Assembly (NCBI GenBank): GCA_963849605.1
Contig: CAWKHX010000002.1
Coordinates: forward strand, 496,001 to 560,000
Length of the DNA: 64,000 bases
Direction of reading: 5' to 3'
Source of the DNA: DASPHG01 sp963849605
GTDB taxonomy: Bacteria; Actinomycetota; Thermoleophilia; Solirubrobacterales; Thermoleophilaceae
Both the position numbers and the translations under genes were made by a program. The notes under the pieces were generated by a model, which did not search any database, was not told where the DNA came from, and was given only the letters and a program-made list of their open reading frames with translations. Shown piece by piece: positions 50,980 through 59,608 of this stretch (position 1 is the first letter of the stretch; each line of letters starts with the position of its first letter).

Positions 50980-52449
50980 ATGGCGGAGTCGCGCAGCGCG
51001 CCCATCCGAGCCGACATAGCCGTCGTCGGCGCCGGCGCCGCCGGGCTCTACGCGGCGCTCGCGGCCGCGCGCGAGGGCGCGCGTGTCGTGCTCGTGTCGC
51101 GATCGCCGCTCGCTCAGTCGGCGAGCTACTGGGCCCAGGGAGGTATCGCCGCGGCGATCGCCGCGGAGGACTCGCCCGACCGCCACCTCGCCGACACGCT
51201 CACCGCGGGCCGCGGGACCACGCGCGAGAGCGCGGCGCGCGTGCTCTGCCGCGAGGCCCCCGCGCGCGTGCACGATCTCGAGTCGCTCGGCGTGCGCTTC
51301 GACGCCGACCGCCACGGGGCGCTCGCGCTCGGGCTCGAGGGCGGTCACTCGGTTCGGCGCGTCGTGCACGCCGGCGGCAGCGCGACCGGCCGCCGGATCA
51401 CCCGCGAGCTCTCTGCGCTCGCCGCGCGCGACGAGCGGATCGAGGTGCTCGAGCACGCCACCGCTGGGGCGATCTGGACGCTTGATGGCCGCTGCATCGG
51501 GGTCAGCGCCGACCAGCCGGGCGTCGGCAGGCCGGCAGTCGTCGCGCGCGCGACGCTGCTCGCCACAGGCGGCGCAGCCGCCCTCTGGGAGCGCACCACG
51601 AACCCCCGCGGAGCGATCGGCGCTGGCATGTCACTCGCACACGCCGCGGGCGCCGCGCTCGCCGACATGGAGATGATCCAATTCCACCCGACGGCGCTGG
51701 CATCGGGAGGCGAGCGCGACGGGTTCCTCATCACCGAGGCGGTCCGGGGTGAGGGCGCGCTGCTCTACGACAGCAAGGGCGAGCGGTTCGTGAACGAGCT
51801 CGCGCCGCGCGACGAGGTCGCGCTCGCCGTCAAGCGCAAGCTCGACGCCGGCGAGCGCGTCGAGCTCGACATGACGATGGTGCAGCGCGGCCAATTCCCG
51901 AACGTCGTCAACACGCTCAACGAGGTCGGCATCGACCCCTACAGCGAGCGGGTGCCGGTCGCGCCCGCGGCGCACTACACGATGGGCGGCATCGCGACCG
52001 ACCTGGACGGCGGGTCGTCGCTGCAAGGCCTCTACGCGGTGGGCGAGTGCGCCTGCAACGGACTGCACGGCGCGAACCGGCTCGCGTCGAACTCGCTTGC
52101 CGAGTGCTTCGTGTTCGGCCGGCGCGCGGCGTTGGCGGGCCTGGCGGAGCCGGAGCCGCCGAGCGATCCGGGCGAGCCACCCGCCGAGGGGCCCAACCCG
52201 GTGCCGCCGCGCGAGACACGCACGGCGCTGTGGCGGCTCGCCGGCATCGAACGCGAGGCCGGGCAGCTGCGCGAGCTGCTCGACGACCCGTTCCCGCTCG
52301 CACGAATCGTCGCGGCGTCCGCGCTCGCGCGCGAGGAGAGCCGCGGAGCGCACCAGCGCTCCGACTTCCCCGAGCCGGACACGCGCTTCGACCGCATGCA
52401 CGCCGTCGCGCGAGGCGACGGCGTGCCGCGGTTCGAACGCTGGGACTAG
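50980..52449 (+). CDS. nadB: L-aspartate oxidase
   Basis: First step of de novo NAD synthesis, oxidising aspartate to iminoaspartate with FAD (489 aa). The FAD-binding motif IAVVGAGAAGLYAALAAA is near the N-terminus; active-site and family blocks are EMIQFHPTALA, HYTMGGIATDLDGG and NGLHGANRLASNSLAECFVFG. ATG 50980 is chosen because the upstream open frame (to 50881) is not coding. No nadA or nadC is adjacent, which is less usual. Confidence 0.95.
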   Translation: MAESRSAPIRADIAVVGAGAAGLYAALAAAREGARVVLVSRSPLAQSASYWAQGGIAAAIAAEDSPDRHLADTLTAGRGTTRESAARVLCREAPARVHDLESLGVRFDADRHGALALGLEGGHSVRRVVHAGGSATGRRITRELSALAARDERIEVLEHATAGAIWTLDGRCIGVSADQPGVGRPAVVARATLLATGGAAALWERTTNPRGAIGAGMSLAHAAGAALADMEMIQFHPTALASGGERDGFLITEAVRGEGALLYDSKGERFVNELAPRDEVALAVKRKLDAGERVELDMTMVQRGQFPNVVNTLNEVGIDPYSERVPVAPAAHYTMGGIATDLDGGSSLQGLYAVGECACNGLHGANRLASNSLAECFVFGRRAALAGLAEPEPPSDPGEPPAEGPNPVPPRETRTALWRLAGIEREAGQLRELLDDPFPLARIVAASALAREESRGAHQRSDFPEPDTRFDRMHAVARGDGVPRFERWD

Positions 52450-52452
52450 CGG

Positions 52453-53226
52453 CTAGCGGGCGCGGCTCTTCGCGCGCTTGCGGCCGCCCTTGGCCCCGGC
52501 GCGGCTGCGCTTCGCCGACGTCTTTGCGGCCCTGGCGCTCGTGCGCGCCGTCTTCGCGGCCGAGCGGGCGCCCTTCGCGGCCGAGCGCGCGCGGGTCTTG
52601 GTCTTGCGCGACGTGCTCGACGTCGTCCGACGCCGCGACGACGAGCGCTTACGCCCGCCGTTGCGAAGCGCGGCGGGAATCTCCTCGCGCACGACGCCCT
52701 TGGTGAGCCGCGGGATCAGGCGCTCGAGGAACTTCGCCATCCGCTCCTCCTCGCGCCGGATCTCCCGGGCGACCTTCGCGGTCTCCTTGTCACCGACAGC
52801 GTCGGCGAGCGTCTCGATCGCGCTGTAGGTGGCGATCTCCTCGAACTCGTTCCAGTACTGCGACTTGGCGTTCTTCAGGAGCTTCTCCTGCTCGCCGGTG
52901 CCGCGGAGCAGGTGTGACGGGCCCTTTGCCGCGGCGACGGCGCGGTTCGCGAGATTGACGGCGCCGCTCGCGACGTTGCTGACCGCCTCCGGTCCGGGAA
53001 CGGACACCTCCTCGGCCTTCCCTCCGAGCGCCCTGATCCGGCTCTTGACGAGGCGCGCGTGGCTGCGCGTCTCCTTGAGGTGGTCCTGCAGCCGCTTGCG
53101 GTACGCCTTGTCGGTTGTCATCGAGACGTCCGCCGTCAACGCGGTCTCGAGTTCCTTCTCCTTGCCGTACGCCTCGTTCAGGTACTGCACGAGCTTCAGA
53201 TCTCGCGCGTTCAGCTCTCTAGCCAA
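52453..53226 (-). CDS. Ferritin-like (DUF892/YciF-type) protein with histone H1-like tail
   Basis: A 257-residue protein. Residues 1-~190 form a four-helix ferritin-like domain of DUF892 type (DLKLVQYLNEAYGKEKELETAL, LQDHLKETRSHARLV, WNEFEEIATYSAIETLADAVGD). Residues ~195-257 are a basic Lys/Arg/Ala/Ser tail (repeats such as RSAAKGARSAAKTARTSARA) like histone H1 or HupB. The tail should bind DNA, so this is probably a nucleoid-associated stress protein, analogous to Dps. TTG 53226 has GGAGG 8 nt upstream. Confidence 0.82.
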   Translation of the reverse strand: MARELNARDLKLVQYLNEAYGKEKELETALTADVSMTTDKAYRKRLQDHLKETRSHARLVKSRIRALGGKAEEVSVPGPEAVSNVASGAVNLANRAVAAAKGPSHLLRGTGEQEKLLKNAKSQYWNEFEEIATYSAIETLADAVGDKETAKVAREIRREEERMAKFLERLIPRLTKGVVREEIPAALRNGGRKRSSSRRRTTSSTSRKTKTRARSAAKGARSAAKTARTSARAAKTSAKRSRAGAKGGRKRAKSRAR

Positions 53227-53300
53227 AGGGGATTCCTCCGTATGGAAATTTCGGGTTCCCTTTGGCCGTACCCGCGTGGGCGTGCTCTAAGCGGTTTCGT

Positions 53301-54206
53301 TCAGGCGGGAACGGGCAGGCCGACGCCGATCACCTTCAGCCGCCGCGTGAGCGCGGCGAACGCCCACTCGTTCTGCTCCTGGCTCGAGTAGCCCATGAAC
53401 GTGTACTCGTCGCCGAGCGACTTGCCCTTCGGCACGAGCACACCCGCAGTAACGGGCAGCAACTCGGCGATCTGATCCTGGATGCGCTTCGCGTACCGCT
53501 CCTCGCGCGCCTTCTGCTGGAGGAACCAGGTGCCGTACGCAACATGGCGGTGCTCGTCGCGCGAGATCTTCGTAAACCCCTCGACGAACCCCGGCAGGAT
53601 CCCGCGCGTCTCGAAGAACTGCGTCATGAAGTGCTGGCCGGTCAGTGCGAGCACGCCCTCGATCAGGAGGTGGTACATGACGATGTAGTCGACCTTCGCC
53701 TCGATGTTCTGTGGGTCAGCGATCAGACGCTTGCCGGCGTCGACGAGCACGCCGTCGAACAGCTCGATGAACGCGTCGCTCACGTCGTGGCGCGCCATCT
53801 CGAGCCGGCCGGAGATGGACGTGTCGCCGTATCCCGGCACCTCGCGATACCAGCGGTCGAAGAACTGCATGTGCCGCGCCTCGTCGACCTGCTGCGTAGT
53901 GAGGAACGCCTCCTCCTGTTCGTCCTCGTAGGCCATGACGAGCCCGGAGAACTCCGTCGCCACGCGCTCCTCGCCGACGAAGAACGACGACAGCCCCCAC
54001 AGGCACTCCTCGCGATCGGCCTCGTCGAGGCTCGCCCAGTCGTCGGGGTCCTGGCTCAGGTCGATCTCCTGCGACGCCCAGTGCTGGCGCTCCCACAGCT
54101 CGTAGAGCTGCTGCGGCTCCATGAGCTTGATGTCGCGTCCGAGCTTCTCCTCGTCGGCGACGGTGCCGGGATCGACCTGCTGCGTGAGCTCGAGCAGTGT
54201 GCCCAT
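53301..54206 (-). CDS. R2-like ligand-binding oxidase (R2lox)
   Basis: A 301-residue member of the ribonucleotide reductase R2 fold. Metal ligands align as E79, E109, H112, E183, E218 and H221. A valine lies three residues after the first ligand (V82) and a tyrosine five before the fourth (Y178); this spacing equals the Val-Tyr ether cross-link pair of Mn/Fe R2lox. No RNR alpha gene is nearby, which supports R2lox over NrdB. R2lox proteins are Mn/Fe oxidases that bind a fatty-acid-like ligand; the substrate is unknown. AGGAGAGG precedes the ATG. Confidence 0.85.
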   Translation of the reverse strand: MGTLLELTQQVDPGTVADEEKLGRDIKLMEPQQLYELWERQHWASQEIDLSQDPDDWASLDEADREECLWGLSSFFVGEERVATEFSGLVMAYEDEQEEAFLTTQQVDEARHMQFFDRWYREVPGYGDTSISGRLEMARHDVSDAFIELFDGVLVDAGKRLIADPQNIEAKVDYIVMYHLLIEGVLALTGQHFMTQFFETRGILPGFVEGFTKISRDEHRHVAYGTWFLQQKAREERYAKRIQDQIAELLPVTAGVLVPKGKSLGDEYTFMGYSSQEQNEWAFAALTRRLKVIGVGLPVPA

Positions 54207-54259
54207 GTGCCTCTCCTCTGCGTGTCGCGGGCCTTAAAAGCACCTTAACAGTGGATTTC

Positions 54260-54288
54260 TTGGCGATGTAAAAGCTCTCGGGGATACT
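54260..54288 (+). promoter_or_regulatory. Sigma-A-like promoter for the Cys/His protein
   Basis: TTGGCG (54260-54265) and GATACT (54283-54288) are separated by 17 nt, the optimal spacing. A transcript would start near 54295, 16 nt before the ATG at 54311. It lies in the 104-nt gap between the divergent R2lox and the Cys/His gene. Confidence 0.55.
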
Positions 54289-54310
54289 GCGCGTTCTGTC
54301 GTCGGGGGGA

Positions 54311-54778
54311 ATGACGACAAAAGGCCAAGGAGGAGGGCCACCCACCGTGTATCAATTCAGTCGCTCGATCTACCGCGAGCTTGCCGCGGAAGTGCAAGGC
54401 GTGGACCAGGTCGAGCTGTATGAGAACCGTCAGCGAGTCCTGCGCTCGTGCGAGGCCGCAATGGAGCGGCTCGCGACCGACAGGTACTACTTCGCCCGTC
54501 CGTCGCGATCGCTGTTCAACGAGATCCGGGTCTTCTTTCCGATCAAGAGCCAGCTGCGCGTCCTGACGGTCGTGGAGCGCCATGTGAAGCTCGCGATCGG
54601 ATATGTCGACGAGCATGCGCGCGCCGGAGTGACGTTCGACGGCAGCCCACTGCACTGTCACGCGACGACCCGCAAGGGCACCGCATGCCAGCGCGTGCCG
54701 CTGCCCAGTAGCAAGTACTGCCCGTCGCACCAGCATCTCGAGGAAGACTTCGAAGCCGCGGAGGTCGTCGCCGCCTGA
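54311..54778 (+). CDS. Conserved-looking protein with C-terminal Cys/His zinc-binding cluster
   Basis: A 155-residue protein (or 143 aa from GTG 54347, MYQFSRSIYREL, which also has a GGAGG upstream). The N-terminal helical part reads AAMERLATDRYYFARPSRSL and IRVFFPIKSQLRVLTVVERHVKLAI. The C-terminus has HCHATTRKGTACQRVPLPSS and KYCPSHQHLEE, a likely zinc site. No family name known to me. It is divergent from R2lox and 15 nt upstream of hyuA, but its own promoter suggests separate control. Confidence 0.7.
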   Translation: MTTKGQGGGPPTVYQFSRSIYRELAAEVQGVDQVELYENRQRVLRSCEAAMERLATDRYYFARPSRSLFNEIRVFFPIKSQLRVLTVVERHVKLAIGYVDEHARAGVTFDGSPLHCHATTRKGTACQRVPLPSSKYCPSHQHLEEDFEAAEVVAA

Positions 54779-54793
54779 GTTAGCGTCCGCCGT

Positions 54794-56674
54794 GTGGTAC
54801 TCGGCGTAGACGTCGGCGGGACGTTCACCGACGCAGTTCTCGCCACGCCGGACGGGCTCGTCACGGCGAAGGCTCCCAGCACTCCGGACGACCAGTCCGC
54901 GGGTGTTCTCGACGCCGTGCGCGCGGCGCTCGATCGTGCCGGAGCGCGAGCCGGCGACGTCGAGCGGTTCGTGCACGGGATGACGGTCGGCACCAACGCG
55001 TTGCTCGAGGGCAGGGTCGCGCGGACGGCGCTGCTCGCGACCGAGGGCTTCACCGACATCGAGGAGCTCGGCCGCCAGGCACGCGCCGAGCTCTACCGGC
55101 TGTGCGCCGGGCATCCGCCGCCGCTCGTCCCACCTGAGCTCCGCGTCGCCGTGCCCGAGCGGTCCGGCCCGGACGGCGTGCTGCGCGGGCTCGACGCGGA
55201 GGCGCTGCGCGAGCGCATCGACGCCGCCGGAGAGTTCGACGCCGCGGCGGTCTGCCTCCTGTGGGGCTTCCGGCACCCGGAGCATGAAGTCGTCTGCGCG
55301 GAGGCACTCGGTGACGATGTCCACGTCTCGCTATCGCACGAGACGGCAGGGGTCTTCCGCGAGTACGAGCGCTGCGCGACCACGATCGTCGACGCCGCGC
55401 TCTCTCCCCTCCTCCGCCGCTACCTCGAGCGACTCGCGAGTCGTGCGGTCGAGGCGGGCCTGCCGACCCCGGAGATCATGCTGTCGGGCGGCGGGGTCGC
55501 CCCCGCGGCCGTCGCGGCCAAGCACGGCTCGTGGACCGTGCTGTCGGGGCCGGCGGGCGGAGCCGTCGGCGCGGCTGCCGCGGCGCGGGAGACGGACGCA
55601 CCGGAGGCGGTCTGCCTCGACATGGGCGGCACGTCGTCGGACGTCAGCGTCGTCTCGCGCGGGCGCGCACGCGAGAGCGGCGGCCGCGAGGTCGCCGGCC
55701 GTGCGCTCGCGCTCCCGATGGTGGACGTCCACACGGTCGGCGCGGGCGGCGGCAGCATCGCGTGGCGGGACGCGGGCGGGGCGTTGCGTGTGGGGCCGCG
55801 GTCGGCGGGCGCGATCCCCGGCCCCGCGTGCTACGGCCGCGGCGGCACGGAGCCGACGGTGACGGACGCGAACCTCGTCCTCGGTCACCTGGACCCCGAC
55901 GCTCCGCTCGCAGGCGGCGTCGCGCTCGACCGCGACGCGGCCGAGAGCGCGGTGGCGGAGCTCGCCGGCGAGCTCGGGCTCGATGCCCGTGAGACGGCCG
56001 AGGGGATCCTGCGGGTCGCGAACGCCGAGATGGCGGGAGCGGTGCGCGTGATGACGGTCGAGCGCGGGCTCGACCCGCGCGGCCTCGCGCTGCTCGCGTT
56101 CGGCGGCGCCGGGCCGATGCACGGCGCCGCGGTCGCGGAGGAGCTCGGCATGAGCCGGGTAGTGGTGCCCGCCGCGTCGGGCGTGCTGTCGGCGCTCGGC
56201 ATGGTGGTATCGGAGCGGCGGGTGGATGTGGTCGACAGCGTGCTGCTCTCCGGCGACGGTCTGACCCAGCAGGCGATCGACGACGCGGTGCGCGGGCTCG
56301 TCGAGCGGGCGCGGAGCGAACTCGGCACCGACGGGGGCGAGGTGCGGCCGTCGTTCGACGTCCGCTACGCGGGCCAGGCGTTCGAGCTGACGGTCGCGAC
56401 CCGGACGTCACCGGAGGAGCTGCGGCGGGCGTTCGACGAGGCGCACGCAGGGCGCTACGGGTACGGCGACCCGGATGCCGAGATCGAGCTCGTCACCGTG
56501 CGGGTGACCGTTGCGCTGCCGGGGGCGGGAGTGAGCGCCCCGACACGCGTCGAGGAAGAGAAGCTCGACGGGCCGGCGACCGTCCCGCTCGACGAGGCAA
56601 CCCTTGTCGTGCCGAAGGGCTGGTCCGCGGCGCGTGATGCGACCGGTGCCTGGGTGCTGGAGCGGGAGACCTGA
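54794..56674 (+). CDS. hyuA: Hydantoinase/oxoprolinase subunit A-like (HyuA)
   Basis: ATP-dependent amidohydrolase subunit of the HyuA/HyuB type (626 aa). The actin-like ATPase motif LGVDVGGTFTDAVLATPDG opens the protein, with HGMTVGTNALLEGRVARTALL, VLSGPAGGAVGAA, VCLDMGGTSSDVSVVSRG and LLAFGGAGPMHGAAVAEELG following. The enzymes hydrolyse hydantoins, 5-oxoproline or N-methylhydantoin/acetophenone-type ketones; the substrate cannot be decided here. GTG start at 54794; the stop overlaps the hyuB ATG (TGATG). Confidence 0.92.
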   Translation: MVLGVDVGGTFTDAVLATPDGLVTAKAPSTPDDQSAGVLDAVRAALDRAGARAGDVERFVHGMTVGTNALLEGRVARTALLATEGFTDIEELGRQARAELYRLCAGHPPPLVPPELRVAVPERSGPDGVLRGLDAEALRERIDAAGEFDAAAVCLLWGFRHPEHEVVCAEALGDDVHVSLSHETAGVFREYERCATTIVDAALSPLLRRYLERLASRAVEAGLPTPEIMLSGGGVAPAAVAAKHGSWTVLSGPAGGAVGAAAAARETDAPEAVCLDMGGTSSDVSVVSRGRARESGGREVAGRALALPMVDVHTVGAGGGSIAWRDAGGALRVGPRSAGAIPGPACYGRGGTEPTVTDANLVLGHLDPDAPLAGGVALDRDAAESAVAELAGELGLDARETAEGILRVANAEMAGAVRVMTVERGLDPRGLALLAFGGAGPMHGAAVAEELGMSRVVVPAASGVLSALGMVVSERRVDVVDSVLLSGDGLTQQAIDDAVRGLVERARSELGTDGGEVRPSFDVRYAGQAFELTVATRTSPEELRRAFDEAHAGRYGYGDPDAEIELVTVRVTVALPGAGVSAPTRVEEEKLDGPATVPLDEATLVVPKGWSAARDATGAWVLERET

Positions 56675-58149
56675 TGGACCCGGTGACGCTGCAGGTGATG
56701 CTGGGCGCGCTGCGCTCGACGTGCGACGAGATGGGCGCGGTGCTCGTGCGCTCGGCCCACTCGGCGAACATCAAGGAGCGGCAGGACTCGTCGACCGCGC
56801 TGTTCGACGCGCGCGGCCGAATGGTGATGCAGGCCGAGCACATTCCGGTGCACCTGGGTGCGATGCCAAGCTCGGTCGCGGCTGTGCTCGAGGAGGACCA
56901 CCACCCGGGCGACACGTGGATCCTGAACGACCCCTACCGCGGGGGCACGCACCTGCCGGACATCACGCTGATCTCGCCCGTGTTCGCCGGCAGAGACCTG
57001 ATCGGGTTCGCCGCCAACCGCGCGCACCACGCCGACGTCGGCGGCCGCACGCCGGGCAGCATGCCCGCGGACTCGCGCACGCTCGACGAGGAGGGCGTCG
57101 TCATTCCGCCCTCCCGGCTCGACGACGATCTTCTCGCCGAACTCGCCGCGCGGATGCGCAACCCCGCGCAGCGCAGGGCCGACCTGCGAGCGCAGCTCGC
57201 GGCGAACCGCACGGGCGCTGCGCGCCTCGCGGGCCTCGCGGAGACGCACGGCGGGGACCTCCTGCGGGAGGCAATGGAGGCGACCCTCGATTACGCCGAG
57301 CGCCGCACCCGCGCACGGATCGCCGAGCTGCCCGACGGCGATCACACGGCGGAGGACGTGCTCGAGGCATCCGACGGCGACCTCACGCTGCGGTTGCGCG
57401 CCACCGTGGCGGGCGACGAGCTCCGGCTCGACTTCGCGGGCAGTGCGCAGCAGCACGACGGGAACCTGAACTGTCCGCTGGCCGTGACGCTGTCGGCGTG
57501 CTACTTCGCCGTGCGCGTCCTCGCAGACCCGGACGTCCCCCCGAGCGCCGGCGCGTGGCGCCCCGTGACGGTCGAGGCTCCTGAGGGCTCGCTGCTGAAC
57601 GCGCGCCCGCCCGCGGCCGTCGCGGCCGGCAACGTGGAGACGTCGTCGCGGATCGCCGACCTCGTGCTGGCGGCATTCGGGCGCGCGCTCGGCCAGGGCA
57701 CGATGAACAACCTCACCCTCGGCAACGACCGCTTCACCTACTACGAGACGATCGGTGGCGGGCAGGGAGCATGCCCCGACGCGGATGGGCCGAACGCGGT
57801 GCACGTGGCGATGAGCAACACGCTCAATACGCCGATCGAGGCGCTCGAGCTCGAGTTCCCCCTGCGGGCGGTCGAATACGCCGTGCGGCGCTCCTCAGGT
57901 GGCGCCGGGCTGCACCGCGGCGGCGACGGCGTCGCGCGCGAGCTCGAGGCGCTCGAGCCGATGGACTACTCGCTGATCACGGAACGGCGGCGGCACGCGC
58001 CCCCGGGCGCCGACGGAGGCGACCCGGGGCTACCCGGCCGGAACCTCCTGAACGGCGAGGAGCTCCCGCCGAAGGCGGCGGGTAGCCTGCGCCCCGGAGA
58101 CAGGTTGCGAATCGAGACCCCGGGAGGGGGCGGACATGGAGAGGCCTGA
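56674..58149 (+). CDS. hyuB: Hydantoinase/oxoprolinase subunit B-like (HyuB)
   Basis: Partner of HyuA (491 aa). Family blocks: STALFDARGRMVMQAEHIPVHLGAM, WILNDPYRGGTHLPDITLISPVF, DFAGSAQQHDGNLNCPLAVTLSACYF, and the C-terminal SGGAGLHRGGDGV and RLRIETPGGGGHGEA, where the PGGGGxG end is typical. Its 3' end overlaps the dehydrogenase gene by 14 nt, so the three genes are one transcript. Confidence 0.92.
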   Translation: MDPVTLQVMLGALRSTCDEMGAVLVRSAHSANIKERQDSSTALFDARGRMVMQAEHIPVHLGAMPSSVAAVLEEDHHPGDTWILNDPYRGGTHLPDITLISPVFAGRDLIGFAANRAHHADVGGRTPGSMPADSRTLDEEGVVIPPSRLDDDLLAELAARMRNPAQRRADLRAQLAANRTGAARLAGLAETHGGDLLREAMEATLDYAERRTRARIAELPDGDHTAEDVLEASDGDLTLRLRATVAGDELRLDFAGSAQQHDGNLNCPLAVTLSACYFAVRVLADPDVPPSAGAWRPVTVEAPEGSLLNARPPAAVAAGNVETSSRIADLVLAAFGRALGQGTMNNLTLGNDRFTYYETIGGGQGACPDADGPNAVHVAMSNTLNTPIEALELEFPLRAVEYAVRRSSGGAGLHRGGDGVARELEALEPMDYSLITERRRHAPPGADGGDPGLPGRNLLNGEELPPKAAGSLRPGDRLRIETPGGGGHGEA

Positions 58150-59008
58150 CAAGGTGGCGTTCCTGGGGCTCGGGATCATGGGATCGCGCATGGCCGCGAA
58201 CCTGTGCCGCGCCGGATTCGAGGTGCACGCGTGGAATCGCACCCGGGCGCGCGCCGAGGAGCTCGCGGCCGAGCACGGTGCCGTGGTCGCCGACACCCCG
58301 GCGGAGGCCGCAGCCGCCGCCGGGATCGCGATCACGATGGTCGTGGACTCGCCCGAGGTAGAGGCGGTGCTCTTCGGCCCCGACGGCGCAGCCGAGGGCC
58401 TGAGCGAGGGCGACCTTGCGATCGACATGTCGACGATCGCGCCGAGCGCGAGCCGCGCGATCGCGGACCGGCTCGGCGAGCGCAACGTAGCGCTCCTCGA
58501 CGCGCCGGTAACAGGATCGAAACCAAAGGCCGCGGACGGGACGCTCACGATCATGGTCGGCGGCGACGCCGCGGAGTACGAGCGCGCCAAGCCGCTGTTC
58601 GAGGCAATGGGAAAGCTCGTTCTCCACGTCGGCCCCCAGGGACACGGCTCAATGGTGAAGCTGATCAACAACACGGTCGCCGCGGTGAACACCGCAGCGG
58701 TGGCCGAGGGGATCGCCGTCGGCCGGAGCGCGGGGCTCGACCTCGACAAGCTCATCGAGGTGATCGGCGCCGGCTCGGGAGCCTCGGCGATGCTCGACCT
58801 CAAGGCCGAGCCCATCATCGAGCGCAACTACGAGGCGCTCTTCAAGCTCGGACACATGCTGAAGGACGTGCGGCACTGCCTGGCCGAGGCCGAGGCGCTG
58901 GGTGTGGACATGCGCGTCGCCGGGGCGGCGGAGGGCCTCTACGCCGAGGCGGACGCCGCCGGCCACTACGACGACGACTTCGCGGCCGTCGCGGAGCAGG
59001 TCGGATGA
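58136..59008 (+). CDS. NAD(P)-dependent beta-hydroxyacid dehydrogenase (3-hydroxyisobutyrate type)
   Basis: A 290-residue two-domain enzyme. The Rossmann motif FLGLGIMGSRMAANL is at the N-terminus; DAPVTGSKPKAADGTLTIMVGG is the substrate/phosphate-binding motif; catalytic lysine region is GSMVKLINNTVAAVN. Possible activities include 3-hydroxyisobutyrate, tartronate semialdehyde or succinic-semialdehyde reductase. Position behind hyuAB suggests it acts on a product of hydantoin or oxoproline turnover. Overlaps the following gene by 4 nt. Confidence 0.91.
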   Translation: MERPDKVAFLGLGIMGSRMAANLCRAGFEVHAWNRTRARAEELAAEHGAVVADTPAEAAAAAGIAITMVVDSPEVEAVLFGPDGAAEGLSEGDLAIDMSTIAPSASRAIADRLGERNVALLDAPVTGSKPKAADGTLTIMVGGDAAEYERAKPLFEAMGKLVLHVGPQGHGSMVKLINNTVAAVNTAAVAEGIAVGRSAGLDLDKLIEVIGAGSGASAMLDLKAEPIIERNYEALFKLGHMLKDVRHCLAEAEALGVDMRVAGAAEGLYAEADAAGHYDDDFAAVAEQVG

Positions 59009-59424
59009 ACGCCCAGGTGCGGACGGCGACCGCCGCGGACATCGACGCGGTGATCGCGGTCTGGGCGGAGGCGCGCAGCTCCGCCGCGCGGACGCCCGAC
59101 GATCCCAAGGTCGTGGAGCAGCTGCTCGAGCGCGACCCGGGGGCACTGCTCGTCGCGGAGTCGGACGGCCAGGTCGTCGGCGTCCTGATCGCCGGCTGGG
59201 ACGGCTGGCGCGGGAACGTGTACCGGCTGGCGGTGCTGCCGTCGCACCGGCGCCAGAGCATTGCGCGCGAGCTCGTCGAGGCCGGCCACGAGCGCCTGCG
59301 TGCCCAGGGCGCGCGGCGGGTCACCGCGCTGGTCGGTGGCGAGGAGGGCGCGGCGCACCGGCTCTGGCGCGCCCTCGGCTATCAGCGCGACGAGTTCGTC
59401 CACCGCTTCGTGCGCGACCTCTAG
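59005..59424 (+). CDS. GNAT-family N-acetyltransferase
   Basis: A 139-residue acetyltransferase: VRTATAADIDAVIAVWAEAR at the N-terminus and VYRLAVLPSHRRQSIARELVEAGHERLRAQGARRV with the acetyl-CoA loop. The usual RxxGxG/A loop is RRQSIA here, a weaker match. ATG 59005 overlaps the dehydrogenase stop (ATGA), so it closes the hyuAB operon. Acceptor unknown; an N-acyl-amino acid pathway would fit. Confidence 0.85.
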   Translation: MNAQVRTATAADIDAVIAVWAEARSSAARTPDDPKVVEQLLERDPGALLVAESDGQVVGVLIAGWDGWRGNVYRLAVLPSHRRQSIARELVEAGHERLRAQGARRVTALVGGEEGAAHRLWRALGYQRDEFVHRFVRDL

Positions 59425-59448
59425 ACAAGTGTCAAGTCACAAGTGTCA
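59425..59448 (+). repeat. Direct repeat ACAAGTGTCA, two copies 14 nt apart
   Basis: ACAAGTGTCA occurs at 59425-59434 and again at 59439-59448. The copies are identical and lie immediately after the GNAT stop, 75-98 nt upstream of the DUF1802 promoter. They could be a regulator site; nothing more can be said. Confidence 0.5.
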
Positions 59449-59521
59449 CGACCGCACAAATTTATGCGGGGGGAATCCCCTGCAAACGCCGCAGATCGGT
59501 TCGGAGAGCGGAAAACCAGGG

Positions 59522-59550
59522 GTTGACTTGCGAGTCAACTTTCATAGAAT
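59522..59550 (+). promoter_or_regulatory. Sigma-A-like promoter with an operator dyad over the -35 region
   Basis: TTGACT (59523-59528) and TAGAAT (59545-59550) are separated by 16 nt. GTTGACT-TGCG-AGTCAAC (59522-59539) is a perfect 7-bp inverted repeat that covers the -35 box and spacer. A repressor bound there would block RNA polymerase. The dyad could instead be a hairpin. Start of transcription would be near 59557, 52 nt before the DUF1802 ATG. Confidence 0.65.
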
Positions 59551-59608
59551 CGCCACCCGCGTGGGGTCCTTCCAACCGCACAAACCCCCGCGAGCGCTTT
59601 CCTTCCGA

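Noticed and set aside
53301..54206. Ribonucleotide reductase small subunit (NrdB).
   Set aside because: The Val/Tyr cross-link spacing and lack of an alpha-subunit gene favour R2lox.
59467..59480. GGGGAATCCCC as a terminator for the hyuAB operon.
   Set aside because: The stem is only 4-5 bp with no T-run, so it was not listed as a feature.
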